A stretch of DNA of 64,000 nucleotides from Toxonevra muliebris (lineage: Eukaryota; Arthropoda; Insecta; Diptera; Pallopteridae): positions 75,458,400 to 75,522,399 of the forward strand of contig OY829328.1 of the NCBI GenBank assembly GCA_963691655.1, read 5' to 3'. Position 1 is the first letter of the stretch. Every line of letters starts with the position of its first letter. Of this stretch, positions 42,556-52,814 are shown piece by piece. The position numbers were made by a program, and so were the translations under genes. Below the pieces are notes generated by a model. It made no database searches. It saw nothing but the letters and a program-made list of their open reading frames with translations, and was not told where the DNA came from.

Positions 42556-43785
42556 ACAATCCAAATTGGTTCTACAAAAAATTGACCAAAGAATTGAAGG
42601 TCTGCCGTCAAACTGTTTTCAATGTTATTAAACAGTTTCAGGAGAATTTGACCATCGATAGGAAACCTGGTTCGGGAAGAAAACAAGGACCACATGATAT
42701 TGGGAAAGTCAAGAAAATAGAAAGCATATTGAAAAGATCTGCAAACACATCTGGTAGAAAAGCTGCCCGGTTAGGCCAGTGCTCTGACTATTTGGTGCGA
42801 AAAGTTAAAGCCAATGCAGGTTTGAAAACATACAAAGTCCAAAAAGTTCCAGACAGGAATGCTGCAAAATATTTAGACGCCAAAAGTAAGGCTCGGAAAT
42901 TAAAATCGGCAGATTTTACGCAGCTTCCGGGTCAAAATTTTTATGTTGCTGATACTCGAGCTCGAGTAAATGTCGCAGAACAATTGACAGGCTGAGAGGA
43001 AAAGCGGGCTAAAATTTATATAAGAGCAAAAGTGAAATAATTTAGAGTGTCAGTGCATGAATAGCATAAGTAATACGGTTTAGAGTGAAAATGAAACGCC
43101 TTAAAAGTAAGAGCAAAAGTTGTATAACAATTCTTTCACAGCAAGAACAGCATAGTTTTTTATTTCGTTTTCGCTCTGAACATCTTTCGTTTCACTTTTG
43201 CTCTGAACATATTTCGTTTTGCTTTTGCTCTTAAGTAGAATTATTCCACTTTTTTCTGAACGTAGAAGTTATACCACTTTTCTTCTCAGCGTCTCAATTT
43301 AGAATCCAAAAGCAGACAAAATTTCCTAAAAAATTCCTGGTATGGCAAGCTGAATGCAGTGGCGGCAAAAGAAGCAAGTCATTTGTTACAGTGGGCTCTA
43401 TAAATACCGAAATATACATCAAAGAATGTTTGAAAAAAATACTTCTTCTTTTCATAAGAGAGCACAATGTGTTCACATATTTTTGGTCCGATTTGGCATC
43501 ATGTCACTACGGCAAGAAAGCTGGAAAGATGGAGTGGTACCAAAGTATTAACATAGTTTTTGTACCAAGAGAGGCCATTCCTCCAAATTATCCGGAGCTA
43601 AGACCAGTGAAGAGATATTGGGCTCTTGTGAAAAGAAACTTAAAGAGCACAAAAACGGTGTCCCAAAATATCGAAAATTCGATTTTAAAAGGAGGTGGGC
43701 AAACTGTTCCAAAAAGGTGTCTGAAACAACTATCAAATCTCTAATAGAAGGCTTGCCTAAAAAGGTCCACGAGTTCATAAATATT
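42556..43785 (+). pseudogene. DD37E-like transposase pseudogene (copy D)
   Basis: The open frame at 42,498-42,995 is a chimera. Its first residues translate antisense mariner M2, and it becomes transposase from 'NPNWFYKKLTKELKVCRQTV' onward. It then reads without a break through 'LVRKVKANAGLKTYKVQKVP' to 'KLKSADFTQLPGQNFYVADT'. This shows clearly that the segment containing the first Asp has been removed in frame. After the nested element, 'FWSDLASCHYGKKAGKMEWY' keeps the second Asp, but 'RPVKRYW' has Lys in place of the final Glu. It cannot be active. Confidence 0.85.
42986..43294. mobile_element. nested non-autonomous DNA transposon inside copy D
   Basis: Fourth example of the same insertion, with CAATT at 42,981-42,985 and 43,295-43,299. 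It is 309 bp and has fewer internal 'gctctgaacatatttcgttt' repeats than in B and C. Confidence 0.82.
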
Positions 43786-43907
43786 GGTTAGAACTATAAA
43801 AGTTATATTTTTCTGTAATTTGTAAAATATTATCAAAACTCTAAGATCAACCGTTTAAAAATTATTGAATTTTATATATGTTAAGATTTTTTCGATCTCA
43901 CTCCTTA

Positions 43908-46540
43908 GAAGTGTGATTGATCTCTGATTCATTGTAAGTCCCTTCGTTTTGTGTTTTCAGAGCTATGGCTCTTTTGGCTCTCAATAATTTCTTATATAGT
44001 TAACTCAAAATCAGGTAAAGATAAAGGGAAAAATTATTTTTCATGAATTCTTTGCAATTATCTTTAAATTTTTGCTGATGAAATAATTTACATAAATAAA
44101 AATAGCAAACGTTTTCTTCTTTTTTTTTTTAGTAACTCTTCGACAAATTACGAGCGTAACTAGCAGTAACTTAAAATATTTATTTATTCATTTTTTATAG
44201 GTAAATATTAAAATTGTAAACGAGTTTTTTTTCCCTTTTTTTAGGTTTTTTTTTTTACTACCAATATTAATTTTCTAGCAATTTATTTTTAATTTTATGA
44301 AATTTCCACATCATAATTTTTTGCCTTTTGCTGTTGGAGTGTAAATGCAGCAGTTTTTAATTTTTTTTTTTTTGGGAGGGGGGGGCGAGGGGGTGGGGGG
44401 GGGGTCGAGGACTGTTTGTCTTTTCGTTTCGCTACCGCTTCTTTTCAACTTATTTTTTTAATGTATGTTTTTTTAGTTGGTTTTTTATTTCGTTATGGTT
44501 TTTTATTTTGAGTGGTGTGAGTTGAAAAAAAAAAAAAAATTTAAATTGCTGTACAATAATAAAAAACAAAACCCAAGAAACACCTACCTAGACGTCAAAA
44601 TTTATTTTGAGCATTAAAAATCTCCTTAGGGTAACGTTAAGACGTCATTATATCGTTATAAGAAGCAATATAACGTCAAGAAGTAACTGAGAAGAGAGAT
44701 GAAGTAATTTGACGCTACCAACGTTGCCACTAATTGGTTTTATACGACTCAATAATCTTAAATGTTTTCAAACCAGAGGTGGGGGGTGGGGGGTTGGGAA
44801 AGGGAACGATAAAAAACAAGACTGTAATAAAGATTTAAGGCGAGGGGAGAGCAAAGCAAAGTGCAGAGAATACGTTAGTATTGAACTTGCTCCAATCAAT
44901 ACTAATAGAATTTTTGTTTTTTTCTTTCTTTTTTTAAAGAAATATTTTCCTTTTATAATATTCTTTGCTTGCGTCTTACATAAATTGTAAAATATTTTCA
45001 ATATGTTTAGCTAAGCATGGAAACTTCTAACAACAACTAAAAAGTATGCAAGAAAACTTTGAACTTTCGCGCTCATGTAAAACTCTCTCGCTCTCACTCT
45101 TTCTCGTTCTTTTTCTCTCCCATAATATATTTCTAAATATTTATGAGTTTGTATGTGTGCACGTATGTATGTATGTGTATGTAATAAATAATTTTGCTGC
45201 TGGCGCACGATTTAACTTTAGTTTAAAAATTTCTAATGAAGTTTATCGAAGTTTTCTCTTTCTTCAAGCTACCCCTCCTCTTCCACTTTTTCTTCATTTC
45301 GTTTCCTTTTTTTCCGCATTCAACTCTCTCTACTAGTTCTATACAACAATCCGGCTCATTCGATTTCCTTTTTCATTTCTTAGTGAGTGTGGAAGAGTGG
45401 AAGATAAAAGGCATAAAGAAAAAAGTGAGCGATAGAGAGAAAGAGAGAGAGAGACAGGAATGCATGCGAATTTGCAAAAATGTTACTAAATTTTCGGTAG
45501 AATTTGTTCATCTTCATATGAAAAAATATTCTAACTTCTTTAATACTAAAAATAATAAAAATATTGAAAATATCTGCTGCAATTCCAGTATAAATTTTGT
45601 TGATGAAACTTAAAAGAACGTAACTATGTATCAAAAGTTTCAAAAGAAAAATGCTGACTTTAAATTGACTTTTAAGAATGTAGAAAATATATAGATAAGT
45701 GCATACATATGAAAGTATGTGTATAACTTACATATTAACAAAGTTATTAATTAAAATTAATGAGAGTCGAAAATTGTTACATATTTCTGTTAATTTTTCT
45801 AATCCATAAAATTTTTATTACAATTTATTTTATGAAAATGTTTTTTCTCAAATTCATACGACTTGTAAAAGAAGATGCAAATTTTATTGCTACTATAATA
45901 AGAAAATTGAACTAACAGTGCAGACAAATATTTTTCTTCTTCTACTCGAAAAATGACAAACCTAACCTTATTTAACATTGTAGGATTGTTACGGTTGATC
46001 AACGACAACTCACCTCAATTATAGCTTGTATTTCAACAACTCTATTCGCAGTCAGTTTGAGAGAAACAATTTTACCGGTCCGCCATTTTGTGAAATATTT
46101 GTCAAACCTAATAATCGTAGTATGTCCTGGGACCACAGTCATAAATTTTCTAATTGCACTTTTTTTCTTCCGACGTTTCAGTGAACGGCAATCGTGCACT
46201 CCAGTTAATGACGATTTTCAAAACGTCCTGTACATATTTTTTCAAATATATTGCACAGTTTTTTCTTTTACTTCCGAGGTTAGAAAGTTCGTTTTTATTA
46301 AACTAACAGTCTTATAAAGTTTGCTAAAAGTTTAGACCGAGAAAGTGCAAGCTAAGTCCATTTTTCTTAGACTGCATGGGCAAAAGCAAAAGCTTAACCC
46401 AAAAATGTTTAGCTATGCCATATGGCAGCTTGCCGCTGAGCCTTTTCTGTGCCAGGTTCAAAAACAATTTTTTTCTCAGATTACTTTCTTGATCTATCAA
46501 CTTTGTTTCCTGCTCGTCCTTAATGGGTTAAAGAATAAAA
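43908..46540. other. no gene seen; G-rich tract and CT/GA runs
   Basis: AT-rich spacer with T and A runs, CT-rich DNA at 45,080-45,120, GA repeats at 45,434-45,455 and the G tract at 44,374. The frames at 44,709-45,643 and 45,999-46,317 have no family motif and overlap on both strands. Confidence 0.5.
44374..44410 (+). other. G-rich tract, potential G-quadruplex
   Basis: A 37-base plus-strand stretch made almost only of G, with runs of 3, 8, 5 and 10 G separated by one to three bases. It satisfies a four-run G-quadruplex pattern and is the only such tract in the window. It may simply be a poly-G repeat. Confidence 0.6.
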
Positions 46541-46544
46541 TTTA

Positions 46545-47480
46545 CATCTGACTGTTTCCGACTCTGGGTGTGACTCAAACTCTGGCCCTGGTTCTGACTG
46601 ATTTCAACATTGGCTCTGACACGTGAAGTCTCATATCTGGCTCTGATTAAGTAACTGAACGTGATTCTGACTGACTCTTGCTTTAATTTCGAATTTCATT
46701 CTGACTCCGACTCTGATTATAAATTTGACCATGACTTTGACTCCAATTCTGACTCTGACTCCTCTGAATTTGATTTTGATTCTTATTCTGACCTCTCTGA
46801 CTCTGACTTTGTCTCTAATTTTGATTTTGATTCTGACTTCTCTGACTCTGGCTTTGACAGTTACTCTGATACTGAGTTTGATTCAAATTCTGACTTTGTC
46901 TCTGGCTTTGAGTCTGATTCTAATTTTGACTCTGATTCTGACTCCTCTGACTCTGGCTTTGACTCTGATTCTAATCTTGATACTGATTCTGGCTTTGACT
47001 CTGATTCTGACTCCTGTGGGTCTGGCTTTGACTCTGATTCTGACTCCTCTGAATCTGATTTTTATTCTGACATCTCTGACTCTGACTCTGGCTTTGACTC
47101 TGATTCTTACTTTGATTCTGACTTTGACTCTGATGCTGACTCTGACTCCGATTCCTCTGACTCTAGATTCTGACTCTGATTCTGACTCTGATTTTGACTT
47201 TGATTCTGACTTTGATTTTGACTCCTCTGACTCTGGCTTTGACTCTGATTTTGATTTTAACTCTGATTCTGGCTCTGACTCTAACACAAGCTTAAACTCT
47301 AATTTTAACTTTAACTCTAATTTTAATTCTGGCTCTGAATCTAACTCTCATTCTGACACTAGTTCTGACTATGACCCGTGAAGTCCCATATCTGGCTCTG
47401 ACTGAGTAACAGACTATGATTCTAACTTTGACTCTGATTCTGCTTCTGACTCTGGCTGATTAACCGATTGACTGACTGGC
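46545..47480. repeat. degenerate TCTGAC/TCTGAT hexamer array
   Basis: Built of 'gactctgattctgactctg' words with a 6-bp period. In one plus-strand frame it reads as a Ser-Asp/Phe-Asp-Ser repeat of 170 residues (46,661-47,173), and in the other frames as Leu-Thr and Arg-Val repeats. All frames of a 6-bp repeat are naturally open, so I treat the frames as by-products. Similar but weaker words continue to about 48,660 after the 12-bp array. Confidence 0.85.
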
Positions 47481-47490
47481 CGACTGACAG

Positions 47491-48150
47491 TCTAACTAAC
47501 TAACTGACTAACTAACTGACTAACTAACTGACTAACTAACTGACTAACTAACTGACTAACTAACTGACTAACTAACTGACTAACTAACTGACTAACTAAC
47601 TGACTAACTAACTGACTAACTAACTGACTAACTAACTGACTAACTAACTGACTAACTAACTGACTAACTAACTGACTAACTAACTGACTAACTAACTGAC
47701 TAACTAACTGACTAACTAACTGACTAACTAACTGACTAACTAACTGACTGACTAACTAACTGACTAACTAACTGACTAACTAACTGACTAACTAACTGAC
47801 TAACTAACTGACTAACTAACTGACTAACTAACTGACTAACTAACTGACTAACTAACTGACTAACTAACTGACTAACTAACTGACTAACTAACTGACTAAC
47901 TAACTGACTAACTAACTGAATAACTGCCTCGCTGACTAACTGACTAACTAACTAATTAACTAACTGTCTAACCCACTGACTAACTAACTAACTACTAACT
48001 AAGCAACTACTAACTGAATAACTAATTGACTAACTAATTTACTTACTAACTGACTAGCTGACTAGTTGACTTACTGACTAACTGACTAACTGAGCAACTA
48101 ACTAAATGAGCAACTGACTAATTGAGCAACTCACTGACTGAATGAATGGC
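47491..48150. repeat. 12-bp satellite-like array (CTAACTAACTGA)n
   Basis: From 47,496 to 47,918 the 12-mer CTAACTAACTGA repeats about 35 times with almost no variation; the one clear irregularity is an extra CTGA near 47,748. From 47,919 to 48,150 it decays into irregular 'ctaactgactaa', 'gagcaactgacta' words. The homogeneity contrasts with the degenerate hexamer array on its left and suggests recent expansion. Confidence 0.95.
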
Positions 48151-50463
48151 TGACTACCTGTCTTTGGATTTGCCTCCGACCTGTGGCCTCTGATCTGTGA
48201 CTTTAATTTTGATTCCGAACCCCAAACTCTGACTTTGACTTAGTTCCCTGCTCCCTAACTTTGAATCCGATCCTGACTTACTGCCTTACCAACTGGCATA
48301 GATTCTGGCCTTGGTTCTGACCAGTGATCTTCTGACTCTAACTCAAACAGTGAACGCTGAGCTTGGTATATTTTTTTCTCTGACTCTATTTGTGACTCAG
48401 TAGCTCAGTTTTTTGCTTTGGTTCTGATTTCTAAGCTATGACCTCTGTTCTCTGAATCTCTAAGAAGCTTCCTCTGACTCCAAATGGCTGACTGCTTTTT
48501 ATTTTGGCTCTCATTGACCAACTATAGCTCCAACCCTAAATTTTGACCTATAACCTTTAAAATTTGGCTCTGACTGATAGGCTCTGGGCTTAACTCGAAC
48601 CTTTGACTCTGACCTACAACTTTCGACCTCGGACGCTAAACCTGACACTTACTCTGACTGCCTGAATGCTAAGCTCGCGATAAAATAAATTTCTTTCCAG
48701 ATATTCTGGCATAGGTTCCAAATATGGAAAGAATTTGCACCATCAAAGACACAAATAGGAGTGATAATAATTTGAGACGGTATATCTTAAATAATATGGA
48801 CAATATTTAACTTTAAACCCAGAGTCATTTGCTGAATAATAACTGATTGAGTTTGGATTAGGGGCGTGGCATTTTCCATGCGATTCATATTTGCTAAACA
48901 TGGCATACTTTGATAGACACAAAAGCTTTATTTATTCAACGAAAAATCACTTTATTACCGTCAGTTTGGTTCGACAGATTCCTGCAATTTAGAATTATTT
49001 TTGCTCTACACTTCAGTACTAAAAGCTATTTAAAAAAAAAAGGAAAGTCTCTATAACTTTTTGAAAATCCCCATATGCAATTATGCAATTAGAATTTGGT
49101 GCCCATGGCTCTCAAATGGGTAAACAGAGTTCCCCTTAATGGATTTCCAATTCACTGGAAAAGTTTTTTAATGCAAAGTAATACCGAAATTTTTATGATT
49201 CCCAGAATCATTGTTCTCAGCCTCGCAAGAGCTTAGAGGACATTAAGAAGAAGAGAAAAAAAAAATCATTGAACGAAATATTTTATAAAGCTCCCATATT
49301 TTACAAATTGTTGTTATATAACCAACAATCTCAAAACAAAATTCTGATATTAAAACACAGCGTTGCATGCCACATATGCTGACGGCACTTAATTTATCTA
49401 CTTAAGACTTTGTAAATTTAATTTCTTCTTCTTCTTTTTTAGTATTCTTTCTGAATTTTCGTGCATTAACTCATCATGGCAACTCTGGAAGAAAGAATGA
49501 AATGGAAAAGCTTTAGATTATAAATATAAATATTTGGCAGCACAATCATCCATACAACAACAACAACAAAAACCACACCAACAAAAAGGGAAAAAACCCC
49601 AAAGTAAAGTTGCATTTTCTTCGCGAAAAATTTCGCTGTCAATGAAACGCTTTCTCCTTCTGCTGTGTAAGTATATATTTTTTTTTTTTTTGGTATCTTA
49701 TCTTATATTCGGTTAAAATTAAATTTATACATATGTAGGTACATGTGAATGTGCGTGTATGTGTGCAATACATGGATGCAATGAAGCACAGCTACTGATA
49801 CGCTTGAGTGGCTTAATTTTGCCTGCATTTAATGCGTACTATATACAATGTATGCGTGTGCTCGCTCGCTTGGTGGCTCAATAGATTGACAGTGGCAAAG
49901 CGGTGCACTCATACCAATCCAACCACCCAGCAAAAAACCTTCATCATTCCATATGAACTATTTTCTCTTACTCATCGTATATGTACTATCTATCAGACAT
50001 ACAGCTATGGACAATAAAATAGGATCACTTATACAGTTTTCTTTTTTGTGTTAATCTTTTAAAAATTTTCTTCAAAAGGGCAGCATCTTCTGCTAATTCT
50101 TGAAGTCACAATGTTTCAATATCGCAGTGAAAAAAATTCGACTCGACGCAGGTTTCTCAGTTTTTCTAACTTGTATTATGTCTATAAGTTTTCTTTCTTT
50201 CGATGGCTGGCATAATGTCACCTATACTTTACCGGAACATTTTGAAGACTTGATCAAAAATTTTCAATAATTTTTTAGAAAATTAATTATTCATATTCAT
50301 GTCATATAATTTTCGCAAACTATTTCTATACCATTTACATATTCATCCTAATCTTCAGCGATTTTTGAATGTCTTGCCGCATTTTTTGGGAGTAGGTATA
50401 CACTTATCAGGAATATGAAGGAACTGCTATGTCAATATCGGAAATTTCAACTTAAAGGATTTA
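48151..50463. other. no gene seen
   Basis: To about 48,660 the sequence keeps loose 'gactctgac' words. Beyond that it is ordinary AT-rich DNA with a CAACAA run at 49,555-49,570 and T/A runs. No feature is supported. Confidence 0.5.
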
Positions 50464-50465
50464 TA

Positions 50466-51749
50466 CAGGGTGACAATCGTAAAGTGACGCACACATTTCA
50501 GCAGTTATTTTCAAAAGGACGTACTTCCATTAAGTACAATTAAGTGTTAACATTGCTGAATATATAAGCATTCATTTGAACCCCACCTCATTCAATATAA
50601 CCTCCTTTAGCCTGCACACATGCCTTCAATCGAACCGGAAATCGTAGGACTGTTCGCCGCAGGACTTCCTGATCAATTTCAGTCCTGGCTTTCTCTAATG
50701 AATTTGTCGGCGACTCCAGACTGTGGTGTTGAGATGCACAAGCCTTACTCTCTAAAATACTCCAAATAGAGTAGTCCATTGGATTCAAGTCTGGGGAGTA
50801 TGGGGGCCATTCTTGAGATGTTATGAATCCAGAAAAATTGTCTTTTATTCATGTTTGCGTTAATTTTGCCATGTGGAAAGGTGCAGAATCTTGCTGGAAA
50901 GTCCAGTTTTCATATCCGAATGTATCTTGGGCCCAGGGAAGAACATGTTCATTTAAAATGCTCCGATAAACAACCTGGACAATTTTAACACCCTCTTCAA
51001 CGAATATTAGAGGGGTTCTGGCATTAGCGGAAACTTCAGCCCATACCATAACGGAAGCTGGCTTTTGAACTCGGCCAACAGTCCTATTTTGTTGCGATGA
51101 TGATGTTAGCCACATTCGGTCATTTTGCGCATTGAAATGTTGTTCAACCGTGAAAATTTTTTCATCTGTAAACAAGATATTTTCAACATTTTTTAACACG
51201 GAGGAGCGTAGCAACGCCTTGCATCTTTGCAGTCGCAAATCTTTCTTTTTTTGTGTCAGATCTTGAGCTTTTCGGAGCTTGTACGGCTTAAGATTAAGCT
51301 TTGATTTTGCAATGATTCGCACTGTTTCACGGTTTACTCCCACTTCCTTTGCGATTTTTCTCATTTAGCGCCTTGGATTTCGCTTGATTCGTTTACGAAT
51401 TTTTTCTGTTAAACCAGTAGTGGCAACTGTTGAAAATTTTCCCCGGTCTCTATCTCCAAAACCCCCAGTTTCATTATATCGAATAATAGCTCGGTCTCCC
51501 GTACGACTTGACAAATTTAAAGCCTTTGCAATTTAACGGCTACTATAATTTGCCAAATGAAATTTCATAATTTCACGACGAATATTTTCCTTGTCCATTT
51601 TTATGGAAATTTCAAAATGTAATAACAAAAATTCGAATGAAATTAAAAAGCCAATGATGAATGAATTTGCTTTTTAAATTAAAGTAACGGTAAATGGCAA
51701 AGCTTGCTGCAGAGTATTAAACTTGCGTCCCTTTACAATTGTCACCCTG
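50466..51749 (-). mobile_element. DD37D (maT-like) Tc1/mariner element T2
   Basis: A 1,284-bp element flanked by TA at 50,464-50,465 and 51,750-51,751. The left end is CAGGGTGACAATCGTAAAGT and the right end, reverse-complemented, is CAGGGTGACAATTGTAAAGG. It is a close sister of T1. Confidence 0.93.
50588..51598 (-). pseudogene. DD37D (maT-like) transposase pseudogene (T2)
   Basis: Same protein as T1 from MDKENIRREIMKF at 51,598 to the C-terminal 'KACVQAKGGYIE'. It lacks the 11-bp duplication of T1, so the second helix-turn-helix and catalytic region are joined in one frame ('VNRETVRIIAKSKLNLKPYK' onward). Lesions seen are a stop between 'RRSMRKI' and the upstream part, and a Trp codon changed to TGA after 'FHMAKLTQT' (near 50,849), 13 residues after the second catalytic Asp. 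The final 'PPYSPDLNPMDYSIW' is retained downstream. T1 and T2 carry different lesions, so each decayed separately. Confidence 0.9.
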
Positions 51750-51751
51750 TA

Positions 51752-52814
51752 TTTCATTCTAAATTTTCGGTCTAGCGTAAATGTATATAACTACAGTAAA
51801 TATCATAACATTTAGATAAGATTAGCTCTTAGATGAGCCCCTCATACCAAACCCTTGCCCAAATGGTTTTGTCACATTAACGAAGATTGCCGAACAGTAT
51901 TTTTTTCTCAATTATTCCATTAATCCTAAGGAAAGCTTTCTGCTGTTTTATGAGGATTGAATTTTTATTTTAAAAACTAGTTACCCTAATTTATAGACCA
52001 TTACTGTATATATGCATGCAAAAATTTATATACTCCCAGTGCTTGTGGTAGGGAATGGAAAATAGATAGAGAGCGAGAGAGAGGGTAAATGAGTTGAAGC
52101 GTACAAATATTTAGTTTGTATCGCTGCAGGGAAAATTCATTTATATGCAAATTTCATTGGTTATATGCATATGTACGTGTGTGCATATATATGTGTATGC
52201 ATACATACATACATGCTTATATATGTATTTATGCATACATATGTATATGTTTACTCGTGTGTTATTAGTGCATTAATATATATTGTTGCAAAATAATGCA
52301 ATGTTTTCAAAACACTCAAAATTAAAGTAATCAAAGTGTATGTATATAAGTGTGTGCGTGTGTGTGTGTATTTGTGTTGGTGTTGCAAAATGCGCGCAAT
52401 TATCGCATTTTGCATAAATTTTGTGAATACATTTATTTATGTGTGTGTGTGTGTATATTTTTGTTTGTATGTATGCATGCATGCAATCATATTTTGGGTG
52501 CAAAAGGCATTTACAAATTTTGTGAATAATTCAAAATTATTAAAATCTTAAATTATTTTGTGCATTTGTGAAATTTATAATATTTTCGAGAATTCTATTT
52601 TCTATTTTTGCCTTTTTCAAAATATATAGAAAATTGTTATATTTTGCTGTATTCGCAATCTATATCATACCAGTGCGCCACGAAGCGAATATTGAGCGAA
52701 AGCTCGCCTAAACTATCGCAACCGAGCTTAGGAACGAGCGTTTTACGGGCTTAAACACGAGCGTCGCAAGAACACTCGCTTAATGTCCGCAAACGTGCTT
52801 TCAAACGACCATTT
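51752..52814. other. no gene seen; microsatellites and a GC-richer block
   Basis: TATG/CATA and TG repeats occur at 52,160-52,240, 52,350-52,370 and 52,440-52,455. A GC-richer block at 52,668-52,806 ('agcgaaagctcgcc', 'aacgagcgt', 'acacgagcgtcgcaag') directly borders the 9-bp minisatellite. The overlapping frames here are repeat artefacts. Confidence 0.5.

Larger units (their letters stand above)
42556..43905 (+). mobile_element. DD37E-like Tc1/mariner element, copy D, left-truncated
   Basis: The right terminal repeat is present (ends CTCACTCCT at 43,905, TA at 43,906-43,907). The left 200 or so bases, including the left TIR and the first 20 codons, are missing. The copy begins at the A-rich junction with mariner M2. 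It carries the shared nested transposon and the shared coding deletion. Confidence 0.88.

Noticed and set aside
46661..47381. Ser-Asp-rich protein of 170 residues (and Leu-Thr, Arg-Val frames)
   Set aside because: It is the translation of a TCTGAC/TCTGAT hexamer array. Every phase and both strands are open, with no start context or flanking exon signal.
47491..47918. Telomere-like repeat (TTAG words on the minus strand)
   Set aside because: The unit is a 12-mer with TCAG in every copy and lies in interstitial DNA. Flies lack the TTAGG telomere.
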